A stretch of 10,411 nt of DNA from SHLQ01 sp964196045 (GTDB lineage Bacteria; Actinomycetota; Acidimicrobiia; Acidimicrobiales; SHLQ01). Positions within the stretch are counted from its first letter, which is position 1; every line of letters starts with the position of its first letter. Made by a program: the position numbers and the translations under genes. The stretch covers positions 1-10,411 of the forward strand of contig CAXMRH010000205.1 of the NCBI GenBank assembly GCA_964196045.1, given 5' to 3'. A model generated the notes under the pieces. It saw only the letters and a program-made list of their open reading frames with translations. It did no database searches and was not told the DNA's origin. This document shows positions 1 through 7,077 of this stretch, one piece after another.

Positions 1-1
1 G

Positions 2-1120
2 GCATGGGAGGGAGCCCAATACTGGACCGATTGGGCGAACTACATCGCCGCGGATGACGAACTCGGCTTGATCGAGTACCACCAGTGCGGTCAACTCCTC
101 ATCCGATCCGATGACGACCATCACACGGAACGAGTCGCCGGACTCTGGAAGGACCTGGAGATCCCGTTCGAGACGTGGTCGGTTGACGAGATCAAGGAGC
201 GATTGCCGATTCTCGACACCGGGTTGTTCGGGCCTCCGAAGCGCCCCGACGATGAACACTTCTGGGACGACGCTCACGGTTCGATCACGGGCGCGTACTA
301 CTCCCCGGAATCTGGGTATGTAAGCGATCCGCAACTGTCGTGTCACAACCTGCAACGCGGGGCAGAGAAGAACGGTGCGGATTTCTGGTTCAACGCTGAG
401 GTCGTGTCCGTCGACTCACCCGACGGCCGAGTCAGCGGCGTGACGTTGGCCGATGGCCGCATCGTCAAGGCGCCGGTCGTCGTGAACGTCGCCGGGCCAC
501 ACTCCTACATCATCAACCAGATGGCGGGTGTCTATGAGTCGATGAACATCAAGACGAAGGCCCTACGCCACGAGGTGCACCATGTGCCGTCTCCCGAGGG
601 CTTCGACTTCATGGCACACGGTGTCGTCGCAGCTGACAACGACAGCGGCATCTATTTCCGCCCCGAAGTTGGAAACCACATCCTGATCGGCAGCGGCGAT
701 CCCGACTGCGATCCTCGCGAGTTCGTCGACCCCGACAATTACGACCAAACGTTGAGCCAATCCCAATGGGAAGCCCAAGTGTTACGGGCGAACCGGCGGA
801 TGCCCGAGCTCGGCATCCCCCACCAGAAGAAAGGGATCGTCGACCTGTACGACGTGAGCGACGACTGGCTGCCGATCTATGACCGGACGGATCTCGACGG
901 CTTCTACGTGGCGATCGGCACGAGTGGGAATCAGTACAAGAACGCAGGCGTCGCGGGCCACATGATGGCTGAACTCATAACCTCCGTCGAGGGTGGTCAT
1001 GACCATGATCAGGATCCACTCGTGGTGACCGGCGCCTATACGGGTTGCGATCTGAACGTCGGCTTCTTCAGCAGAAATCGCGAGATCAACCCGGACTCCT
1101 CGATGACCGTGCACGGATGA
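2..1120 (+). CDS. FAD-dependent oxidoreductase, DAO family (5' end outside window)
   Basis: The reading frame is open from the first base, so the gene starts upstream. The visible 372 residues lack the N-terminal GxGxxG FAD-binding Rossmann motif, which must lie outside the window. What is seen is the substrate-binding and C-terminal part of a DAO-fold amine or amino-acid dehydrogenase (sarcosine, dimethylglycine or D-amino-acid type). The second FAD-binding block, GTSGNQYKNAGVAGHMMAEL, begins at about visible residue 306 and follows a D-x-x-P-I-Y-D segment typical of the family. The C-terminus has an F-x-R-x-R-x-x-N-x-x-S-S pattern. Such enzymes oxidise a C-N bond of an N-methyl or cyclic amino acid to an imine and reduce FAD. 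The next gene, an enolase-superfamily enzyme, starts 34 bp downstream on the same strand, so the two are probably cotranscribed. A role in N-demethylation or D-hydroxyproline oxidation is inferred from context. The internal TTG at 68 is not a credible start, because homology-like sequence continues upstream of it. Confidence 0.85.
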   Translation, partial: AWEGAQYWTDWANYIAADDELGLIEYHQCGQLLIRSDDDHHTERVAGLWKDLEIPFETWSVDEIKERLPILDTGLFGPPKRPDDEHFWDDAHGSITGAYYSPESGYVSDPQLSCHNLQRGAEKNGADFWFNAEVVSVDSPDGRVSGVTLADGRIVKAPVVVNVAGPHSYIINQMAGVYESMNIKTKALRHEVHHVPSPEGFDFMAHGVVAADNDSGIYFRPEVGNHILIGSGDPDCDPREFVDPDNYDQTLSQSQWEAQVLRANRRMPELGIPHQKKGIVDLYDVSDDWLPIYDRTDLDGFYVAIGTSGNQYKNAGVAGHMMAELITSVEGGHDHDQDPLVVTGAYTGCDLNVGFFSRNREINPDSSMTVHG

Positions 1121-1154
1121 GGCTCACCGGGATCGTGGGGGAGTTCTCCGTCCG

Positions 1155-2255
1155 GTGAAGATCACAGGGATCACCGCGTATGCGGTTCAGCTTCCGTTGA
1201 AGGAAGGCTCGTACAGCTGGAACACGCAGTCGTACGCAGCCTTCGATTCGACGGTTGTGGTTATCGATACCGACGAGGGCCTGCAAGGGTTCGGCGAGAT
1301 CTGCCCGCTTGGTCCTGGGTATATGCCGTCGTTTGCCGGAGGCGCACGGGTGGGCATGCGAGAGATTGGCCCGCAGTTGATCGGCCTCGATCCGCGTGAA
1401 ACCGAAGTGGTCTCCGCAGCCATGGACGTGGCCTTGAGGGGGCACCCGTATGCGAAGTCCGCAATCGACATCGCCTGCTGGGACCTCGCAGCAAAGGCAG
1501 CAGGTGTTCCGGTGGCGGTCATGCTCGGTGGCGCGTTCCGCGACCGGGTGAAGCTGTTTCGAGTCATCGGTCGGGATGAGCCCGCGGTGATGGTCGAGCG
1601 ACTCCTCGAATACCGGGCGGAGGGTTACGAGCAGTACCAGATGAAGGTCGGCGAGCGACTCGATGTGGACATCGCTCGGATGTATGCCGTAACCGACGAA
1701 TTACGTGCGAACGAAACTCTTGCTGCGGATGCCAACACCGGTTGGCGACAGCACGAGGCCATGCGGGTCGCTGATGCGGTAGCGGACCGGCCGCTCTACA
1801 TCGAACAACCGTGCCTGACGTACGAAGAGTGCCTTGCGGTGCGACCCCACCTTCGTCGCCCGATGATCCTCGATGAGGTGATGGATTCACGGGCAGCAAT
1901 TCGTCGGGGTGCAGCGGATGGTGCGATGGATGTGATCAACCTCAAGATCAGTCGGTTCGGCGGACTCAGCGGAGCGCGACGCGCCCGCGACCTGTGTGTC
2001 GACCTCGGGATCACGATGACGATCGAAGATACCTGGGGTGGTGAGATCACAAGTGCCGCCATCGCACATCTCGCGGCATCCACACCAGATGGGTTCCACT
2101 TTCAATCGAGCGCGTTCCACGACTACCACTCGATGCCGATCGCCGATGGCGGGCCGATTGTTGCCGACGGTTATATGTCCGTCAGCAATGACCTAGGCCT
2201 TGGAGTCACACCACTGTGGGGCGTGCTTGGCGATCCGATCTTCGCGATCACCTGA
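1155..2255 (+). CDS. Enolase-superfamily (MR/MLE) enzyme, hydroxyproline-betaine epimerase or cis-3-hydroxyproline dehydratase type
   Basis: A 366-residue protein with the N-terminal capping domain (about 1-120) and TIM-barrel (about 125-360) of the mandelate racemase/muconate lactonizing group. The active site is complete: candidate acid/base Lys164 in Q-M-K-V-G, metal ligands Asp192 (D-A-N-T-G), Glu217 (I-E-Q-P) and Asp240 (L-D-E), and the second Lys264 (N-L-K-I-S-R-F-G-G). Two opposed lysines fit 1,1-proton transfer (epimerisation) or dehydration at C2 of an amino acid. The stretch E-D-T-W-G-G from 291, followed by a conserved-looking helix, resembles the 4-hydroxyproline-betaine 2-epimerase and cis-3-hydroxy-L-proline dehydratase clade, recalled from memory rather than aligned. 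The first position of the K-x-K motif is Gln162. The start is GTG; a GGGGGAG purine run at 1137-1143 lies 11 nt upstream, a slightly long spacing. It is probably an operon partner of the preceding FAD enzyme. Another acid-sugar or dipeptide epimerase activity is possible but less likely. Confidence 0.88.
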   Translation: MKITGITAYAVQLPLKEGSYSWNTQSYAAFDSTVVVIDTDEGLQGFGEICPLGPGYMPSFAGGARVGMREIGPQLIGLDPRETEVVSAAMDVALRGHPYAKSAIDIACWDLAAKAAGVPVAVMLGGAFRDRVKLFRVIGRDEPAVMVERLLEYRAEGYEQYQMKVGERLDVDIARMYAVTDELRANETLAADANTGWRQHEAMRVADAVADRPLYIEQPCLTYEECLAVRPHLRRPMILDEVMDSRAAIRRGAADGAMDVINLKISRFGGLSGARRARDLCVDLGITMTIEDTWGGEITSAAIAHLAASTPDGFHFQSSAFHDYHSMPIADGGPIVADGYMSVSNDLGLGVTPLWGVLGDPIFAIT

Positions 2256-2257
2256 GC

Positions 2258-2278
2258 CACTGACTTAGCCGAGCAGTG
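2258..2278. terminator. Weak hairpin between convergent genes
   Basis: The stop codons of the two convergent genes (2255 on plus, 2265 on minus) are only 9 bp apart. CACTG (2258-2262) pairs with CAGTG (2274-2278). Two further pairs (C64/G73 and T65/A72 in the 22xx numbering) form across a bulged A, giving a 7-bp stem with a 6-nt loop. There is no T-tract on either side, so this is at best a weak bidirectional transcription stop. The 3' ends of the two messages may overlap. Confidence 0.2.
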
Positions 2279-3452
2279 AATCCTCGAAAGGGAAATCGCT
2301 GAGCAGTTCCGTGCCGGTGTCGGTCACGAGAATTTGTTCCTCGAGTTTGACCCCCTCGGGTTCGTCAGGTTTGCCGATGTAGCTCTCGACGCACAGCGTC
2401 ATGCCAGGCTCGATAACCCCGTCGTATCCAAAGTCTGCGAAATCCTGATGGTGGTACAGGTAGGGGTACTCGCCGGTCATACCTACGCCATGGGCACTCA
2501 GGTAGTAACGATTGCCAGCGAACTCGTCGGGGAGGTCCCAAGCACGCTTGGAATACTCGCTGAACGATAGCCCCGGTTCGATGATCAACATGTTGTGCTG
2601 CACCTGCTCGTGGGCGTAGCGATAGAGCTCTCTTTGGCGTGCATTCGGGGCGTCGGGGCCAGCGTGGAACGTCCTGCTGAAGTCGCTGTAATAGCCGTGC
2701 ACGCCCACCACGTCCGTGTCGAAGCTGATCAACGCGTTTGGTTCGATGATGTGCTCGCTCGCCTCTTGAAACCACGGATTGGTGTGGTCGCCAGCCGTCA
2801 ACAGGCGAGTCTCGACGTAATCCGCCCCGTCGGCGATCACACTCTGGTGAAACACCGACCACAACTCGTTCTCCGATTGACCCGGCCGAATCGATTCTCG
2901 CATCAGCCCCATTGCGGACTCTGTGGCTCGCAAGGAGGCACGGATGCACTCGAGTTCACCGAGCGATTTGATAGCTCGCGCTCGTTCGACGGGCCGCTGG
3001 GCGTCGACAATGTCAAAACCGTGCTGGGATAGTGCGACCGCAGCACCCGGGTTGATTCGCTCGACTCCGATCTGTACACCGGACCCACATCGTTCGAGAA
3101 CGAGTTCGGCCATCTCGGCCGCCCATTCTCGTTCAACGGCTTCGATCCGAGGGCCGGCGGCGACGTAGCTCGCCGTGCGTGCCGGGCGAACCTCCTGCAC
3201 CGTTGCAAGCCCTTCCGAGAGGTGTTCGGCCCCGGTGAACTCGAAAACGATGACGGGCCCCTCCGCGGGAACGAACGCATATCGCGAGGCCGGATTGCGC
3301 GAGGTGAAGACCTGCATGTTTCGGCTTCCCGTCGCGTATCGGATGTTCACCGCGTCCGTGAGAATCACGGCAGCGATGTCACGCGATTGCATCTCTGCTT
3401 GCAGCCGACGCTGTCGGTAGAGTTCCACGCCGGGTAGGTCGACCTCGGTCAT
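2265..3452 (-). CDS. M24 metallopeptidase-fold protein, DddP-like
   Basis: From ATG 3452 this is 395 residues. An open frame extends to 3521, but ATG 3452 overlaps the azlD stop as ATGA, and the creatinase-type N-domain (V-E-L-Y-R-Q-R-R-L) begins just after it. The N-terminal half is the creatinase/prolidase N-domain and the C-terminal half a pita-bread M24 domain. The metal ligands look intact: Asp245, Asp247, Asp257, His321, Glu356 and Glu371. These sit at a constant offset of 50 from the six iron ligands I recall for DddP of Ruegeria lacuscaerulensis (D295, D297, D307, H371, E406, E421), and Tyr316 matches its Tyr366. The D-x-D-x9-D spacing differs from that recalled for methionine aminopeptidase and aminopeptidase P (two Asp 11 apart). 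The position of DddP Asp377, a proposed catalytic residue, is Gly327 here. True creatinase is unlikely because it lacks the metal ligands. The product is cytoplasmic, with no signal peptide. Cleavage of a betaine or sulfonium compound or amide hydrolysis are both possible; the substrate is unknown. Confidence 0.82.
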   Translation of the reverse strand: MTEVDLPGVELYRQRRLQAEMQSRDIAAVILTDAVNIRYATGSRNMQVFTSRNPASRYAFVPAEGPVIVFEFTGAEHLSEGLATVQEVRPARTASYVAAGPRIEAVEREWAAEMAELVLERCGSGVQIGVERINPGAAVALSQHGFDIVDAQRPVERARAIKSLGELECIRASLRATESAMGLMRESIRPGQSENELWSVFHQSVIADGADYVETRLLTAGDHTNPWFQEASEHIIEPNALISFDTDVVGVHGYYSDFSRTFHAGPDAPNARQRELYRYAHEQVQHNMLIIEPGLSFSEYSKRAWDLPDEFAGNRYYLSAHGVGMTGEYPYLYHHQDFADFGYDGVIEPGMTLCVESYIGKPDEPEGVKLEEQILVTDTGTELLSDFPFEDSLLG

Positions 3453-3766
3453 AGTCCAATCCATTCCAGCAGCCAAAGGGAGCACATTCCGACAATGATG
3501 CTGTACGGGATACTGTGCCACTTCACGATGACGAGCCCTCCTGCCACCGCCGCGATAATTCGAGGTAGGTCTTCAGAGAAGCCACTGAAACCGTTACCTC
3601 CGAGCACGAGTGGAAGCATGATCGTGGAGAACGCTGCAGGTCCCACGTACTTGAGTGCCCGCTCTACTCGCGTAGGCACCGACACACGATCGCCGAGCGC
3701 GATGAAGGATGTTCGGGTTAGATACGTCACCAGCCCGCACGCAATCAAGATCAGCCAGACCCTCAT
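3449..3766 (-). CDS. azlD: AzlD-family small subunit of branched-chain amino-acid exporter
   Basis: A 105-residue integral membrane protein with about four hydrophobic segments (roughly 1-18, 41-57, 68-82 and 86-103), the normal size and topology for AzlD. It has the early T-Y-L-T-R-T motif and a K-Y-V-G-P-A-A-F segment typical of the family. AzlD works with AzlC to export amino acids such as leucine or valine analogues in Bacillus subtilis and related systems. The start at ATG 3766 is set by an ATGA overlap with the azlC stop, and its own stop overlaps the start of the M24 gene in the same way, so all three should be translationally coupled. The same frame stays open upstream to 4339, but that part runs antiphase through azlC and is not protein-like. 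The substrate in this locus is unknown; export of an amino-acid intermediate or analogue is inferred. Confidence 0.9.
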   Translation of the reverse strand: MRVWLILIACGLVTYLTRTSFIALGDRVSVPTRVERALKYVGPAAFSTIMLPLVLGGNGFSGFSEDLPRIIAAVAGGLVIVKWHSIPYSIIVGMCSLWLLEWIGL

Positions 3767-4476
3767 GGCGCGGCACGTTCCGTCATTCGTGACTCGGCTA
3801 CGCCGGCGGCGATGACACCGAGGACGATTGCCAATAGCAGGCCAGACCCTTGGGGGAGCTCGCGGGCGATCACGATCACAAGTCCAGAAACGATTGCGGC
3901 GACCATCCCAGGCCGGTCCTTGATCGACATGAGGAGCAGGCCCACGAACAGGAGCGCGACGGCGAAGGACAACGACCACTCCTCGCGCACGACATCGCCG
4001 ACGAGGATTCCCACGCCGACCGAGATCTGCCAGATGATCCATCCGAACAGGCCTGCACCAGCGAAGTGCCACATGCGATACCGCGGTGTGGATGTATTGA
4101 GCTTCGCGGAGTCGTGAGTGATTGCGAAGAGCTGGTCGATCAACAGATAGGGAGCCGACAACCGGAACCAGGTCGGATAGTCCACAAATGCAGGGCGGAG
4201 TGCAGCCGAATACATGGCATGTCGCGAGTTGATCAGAAGTACCGACAGGACGATCACGAGGGCTGACGCTCCGTCGCCAAGGAAGTTCAGGGCAACGAGC
4301 TGGGAGGAGCCTGCGAAGATGATCCAAGACGACGCCCATCCGGCAAGCGGGTCGATGCCTTGGTCATTGACCAGGAATCCGAGGACGAGACCGAACGGCA
4401 TGGCAGGCGTGGCCAGCGGGGCAATTGTGCGGATCCCATCGAGAGCAGCACGCGGGTCGAATGACAGATCCTCCAT
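3763..4476 (-). CDS. azlC: AzlC-family large subunit of branched-chain amino-acid exporter
   Basis: A 237-residue polytopic membrane protein, the usual length for AzlC. Family signatures are visible: P-F-G-L-V-L-G near 27-33, F-A-G-S-S-Q at 54-59, N-S-R-H-A-M-Y-S-A-A-L at 83-93, and L-I-D-Q-L-F-A-I-T near 112-120. Several hydrophobic helices follow to about residue 226, then a short charged tail. With AzlD it forms an inner-membrane amino-acid efflux system. ATG 4476 is chosen over the adjacent TTG 4479; neither has a strong ribosome-binding site. Upstream lies a gap of about 80 bp (4477-4558) after the aldehyde dehydrogenase gene, the only loose junction in the minus-strand operon. I see no clear promoter or terminator there. 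Its stop is coupled to azlD by ATGA. Confidence 0.92.
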   Translation of the reverse strand: MEDLSFDPRAALDGIRTIAPLATPAMPFGLVLGFLVNDQGIDPLAGWASSWIIFAGSSQLVALNFLGDGASALVIVLSVLLINSRHAMYSAALRPAFVDYPTWFRLSAPYLLIDQLFAITHDSAKLNTSTPRYRMWHFAGAGLFGWIIWQISVGVGILVGDVVREEWSLSFAVALLFVGLLLMSIKDRPGMVAAIVSGLVIVIARELPQGSGLLLAIVLGVIAAGVAESRMTERAAP

Positions 4477-4558
4477 CAACCCAAGGCTATGAGTCCGGTG
4501 CCAGCGAACGCGCCTGCTAGTCCGATGTCATGCCACCACCGGAGTTGGTGTTGAACGT

Positions 4559-6055
4559 TCACTGAAGGTCGATCCAGATCGTCTTCAGCTCGGTGTACTG
4601 CTCGTGCGCATGCAGGCTCTTGTCCCGTCCGCCGAAGCCGGATAGTCCAAACCCGCCGAACGGCGTCGCAACGTCACCCTCGCCGTAGGTATTGACCGTG
4701 ATCGTCCCGGCACGGATGGCGCGTGCAGCGAGATGGGCCGTTCGTAGGTCCGAGGTGAACACAGAGGCCGCGAGACCGTAGGCGGTGTCGTTGGCGATCT
4801 CGATCGCCTCTTCGGGCTGCGAGAAGTCGATGACGCTCAGGACCGGGCCGAAGATCTCTTCTCGAGCAAGCCGCATGTCCGGTTGTACGTTGTCGAAGAT
4901 GGTGGGTTCGACGAAATACCCACCGGAGCTTTGCAGCACCTGGTTGCCGCCAAGCACACAATCGGCGCCGTCGACGTGGCCCGAGTTGATGTTGTCGAGC
5001 ACTTTGTCGAGGTGAGCGGGCTCGATCATGGCCCCAATCTTTGTGTTCGGATCGAGTGGATCGCCGACCGTCCATTCGCGGCTCTTCTGCAGGAGAAGTT
5101 CGAGGAGCTCCTCCTTTCTCGACCGATGCACGATGAGTCGGGAGTTCGATGAGCAGTTCTGACCGCCGTTCCAATAGATGGCGGTCGCCGCATGTTCGGC
5201 GATCGTGTCGAGGTCCTCTGCGTCGTGCATCACGACGAACGGGTTCTTGCCCCCGCACTCGAGTAGCACTCGTTTGAGGTTTGATTCGGCGGAGTAGTGC
5301 AGGAATCGACGTCCGGTATCCGTCGACCCGGTGAATGCCGCAACGTCGACATCATCGTGACGTCCGAGTGGCTCCCCGACCTCTGGTCCAAATCCAGGAA
5401 CCACATTGATCACCCCGTCAGGGATTCCAGCCTCGGTGGCGAGCTCGGCCAGTCGCAGTGTGGTCATCGAAGTCTGCTCAGCGGGTTTCAGCACACACGT
5501 GTTGCCGGTTGCAAGGATTGGACCAAGCTTCCACGCCGCCATCATGAGCGGGAAGTTCCAGGGCAGCACGACACCGACGACCCCGATCGGTTCACGGACG
5601 ATCATCGAAACGACGCCGGGGCCGGATGGACTCAGCTGATCGTTCACTTTGTCGGTTGCCTCGGCGTGCCATCGCAGGGTGTCCACGGTGTCGGCTACAT
5701 CGATGTTGGCCGTATCGCTGATCGGCTTGCCGCCCTCGAGCGTCTCGATCGTGGCCAGTTCGGTTGCGTGGGCCTCGATGAGCGTCGCGAAGCGCAAGAT
5801 GAGGCGTTTGCGTTCTCCAGGGGTCAGACGGCTCCACGGTCCATGAAGCGCCGCTCGGGCAGCGGCCACTGCCCGATCTACGTCCACCGCGCCGCACCGT
5901 GCGATCTGTGCGAGTTCTTCTCCGGTCGCAGGGTTGATCGTGGCGAACGTGTCGCCGCTTGCCGCAGGAACAGCGCGCCCGCCGATCATCGCCTCGGTGG
6001 AGAGGTGCAACGATGCCGCGAGTTGTGCCGCCGGTGTCTTCTCCGTGTCGTTCAT
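4559..6055 (-). CDS. NAD(P)-dependent aldehyde dehydrogenase, PuuC/betaine-aldehyde-dehydrogenase-like
   Basis: A full-length 498-residue ALDH-superfamily enzyme, cytoplasmic. All core motifs are present: P-W-N-F with Asn167, cofactor Lys190 in L-K-P-A-E, the F-T-G-S turn at 241-244, general base Glu266 in L-L-E-C-G-G-K, nucleophile Cys301 in G-G-Q-N-C-S, and Glu400 in E-E-I-F-G-P. The overall sequence, including the E-L-K-T-I-W-I end, recalls PuuC (gamma-glutamyl-gamma-aminobutyraldehyde dehydrogenase), and this group oxidises various amino-aldehydes. Beside a DapA-family gene, a plausible substrate is 2-oxoglutarate semialdehyde, the last step of hydroxyproline breakdown; that is inference. 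Other options are betaine aldehyde or 4-aminobutyraldehyde. The residues after the catalytic Cys (S-S-N-S-R) are unlike the more usual C-x-A-x-S-R. Its ATG overlaps the stop of the DapA-like gene (ATGA at 6055-6052), so the two are translationally coupled. Confidence 0.93.
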   Translation of the reverse strand: MNDTEKTPAAQLAASLHLSTEAMIGGRAVPAASGDTFATINPATGEELAQIARCGAVDVDRAVAAARAALHGPWSRLTPGERKRLILRFATLIEAHATELATIETLEGGKPISDTANIDVADTVDTLRWHAEATDKVNDQLSPSGPGVVSMIVREPIGVVGVVLPWNFPLMMAAWKLGPILATGNTCVLKPAEQTSMTTLRLAELATEAGIPDGVINVVPGFGPEVGEPLGRHDDVDVAAFTGSTDTGRRFLHYSAESNLKRVLLECGGKNPFVVMHDAEDLDTIAEHAATAIYWNGGQNCSSNSRLIVHRSRKEELLELLLQKSREWTVGDPLDPNTKIGAMIEPAHLDKVLDNINSGHVDGADCVLGGNQVLQSSGGYFVEPTIFDNVQPDMRLAREEIFGPVLSVIDFSQPEEAIEIANDTAYGLAASVFTSDLRTAHLAARAIRAGTITVNTYGEGDVATPFGGFGLSGFGGRDKSLHAHEQYTELKTIWIDLQ

Positions 6056-7077
6056 CGACCTACACCCTCAGTTCGCTTGACCAACCAGTCCTGTTCGTCT
6101 TCCCATTCGCGCCATTTGAGGCGAGACCGCTGCACCCCATTTATTGGCAGAGCGGAGAGTCCCGCCTCGATGGCCAAGCGAGCAGCTCCCGTGACAGGCA
6201 TCTGTGGTCGCCGGACGGAGCCCATCTGGCGCCCAACCATCTCAGTCGCGGCCTTCACGCCGGGCAAGAAGCCGACATCGAGCTCGTTCTCCCACATGAA
6301 GGCGTTGATCGGCCACATCGCCCTCCATAATTCGAAGGCCTCAGCGAGCCGGCCAGCGTCGAGATGTTCGACCAGCCGTACACACTCGTGCGGCATGATG
6401 TTCGCGCAACCCCAGATCATGCCGACAGCGCCTGCCAACAACGCATAGGGAGCGAGTGGGTCGACCCCACAAAGCAACTTTGCGTTTGTTCCTTCACTGA
6501 TTGCTACGAGCTTTTGAATTCGGCTCAGGTCACCCTGGCTGTCCTTCATGTACCTGATGTTGTCGATTGCCAGTAACTGGCGGTACATCGCCGGGGTGAT
6601 CTCGACACCGCTCGCGGCAGGAGTGTTGTACAGGACGATGTCGGTCGCAACGGACTGCGCGACACGTTCGTAGTGGTACATCACGCCTCGTTCGAACGGG
6701 CTCTCTAGCCAGGGCGGCAACACCATCAGGGCATCGGCGCCATGATCGACAGCGTGTTTCGAGGACTCGATGGTGTCTGTCACGCTCATTTCCGATGTTT
6801 GGACCATCACCGGTACTCGTCCATCGATATGGGGTAGGCAGAGTTCGACGACCCTGCGTCGTTCTTGCGGGCGCAGGTACGCGTACTCGCCGGTACCCGA
6901 GAGGACGAGCAGACCGTGCACACCCGCGTCGAGCAGCCAGTCGAGGTGGTCGAGAAGTGCTGGTTCGTCGATGCGTTCCCCTGCATCGGTCATGGGCATC
7001 GCCACGGCCACGATCACGCCGTGGAAGTTCGTTGTCGAGTTCGGTGACGTCACTGTTGTCATAGAAGTGATTGTCAT
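6052..7077 (-). CDS. DapA/NAL-family Schiff-base lyase or deaminase
   Basis: A 341-residue TIM-barrel protein of the dihydrodipicolinate synthase/N-acetylneuraminate lyase family, first gene of the minus-strand operon. The Schiff-base lysine is Lys178 (I-R-Y-M-K-D-S), the catalytic tyrosine is Tyr150 (V-L-Y-N-T-P), and the carboxylate-binding loop is S-G-T-G-E at 60-64. In that loop the position of E. coli DHDPS Thr44 is Gly61, while Thr45 is kept as Thr62, which argues against true lysine-biosynthetic DHDPS. Members of this family act on 2-oxo acids; one branch deaminates delta1-pyrroline-4-hydroxy-2-carboxylate to 2-oxoglutarate semialdehyde. The downstream, ATGA-coupled ALDH fits that role, but other aldolase roles remain possible. 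The last 50 residues are charged and form an extension to the barrel. An in-frame ATG at 7062 may be the real start: ATG 7077 has no visible ribosome-binding site and lies within a repeated TTGTCA element, whereas a -35/-10-like pair would start transcription close to 7062. Confidence 0.88.
   Translation of the reverse strand: MTITSMTTVTSPNSTTNFHGVIVAVAMPMTDAGERIDEPALLDHLDWLLDAGVHGLLVLSGTGEYAYLRPQERRRVVELCLPHIDGRVPVMVQTSEMSVTDTIESSKHAVDHGADALMVLPPWLESPFERGVMYHYERVAQSVATDIVLYNTPAASGVEITPAMYRQLLAIDNIRYMKDSQGDLSRIQKLVAISEGTNAKLLCGVDPLAPYALLAGAVGMIWGCANIMPHECVRLVEHLDAGRLAEAFELWRAMWPINAFMWENELDVGFLPGVKAATEMVGRQMGSVRRPQMPVTGAARLAIEAGLSALPINGVQRSRLKWREWEDEQDWLVKRTEGVGR

Noticed and set aside
994..1005. 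12-bp perfect palindrome TGGTCATGACCA inside the FAD oxidoreductase gene
   Set aside because: It lies in coding sequence for a Gly-His-Asp-His stretch, has no second copy that I found, and is far from any promoter; probably chance.
2265..3452. Creatinase, with the FAD enzyme as sarcosine dehydrogenase (creatine degradation)
   Set aside because: Creatinase has lost the M24 metal ligands, whereas all ligands are present here. No creatininase or urea-handling gene is visible.
3453..3521. Longer N-terminus for the M24 protein (start at 3521 or 3464)
   Set aside because: It would run into the azlD coding sequence. ATG 3452 gives an ATGA overlap like the other junctions and begins just before the recognisable N-domain.
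3767..4339. Extension of the azlD frame upstream to 4339 (296 residues in total)
   Set aside because: The extra part overlaps azlC in another frame and does not look like membrane protein. AzlD is normally about 105 residues and its ATG at 3766 overlaps the azlC stop.
5297..6448. A 383-codon open frame on the plus strand opposite the ALDH gene and the end of the DapA-like gene
   Set aside because: Low-complexity, Arg/Ser/Cys-rich translation with no family resemblance. The opposite strand carries a full-length ALDH with every catalytic motif, so this is a codon-bias shadow.
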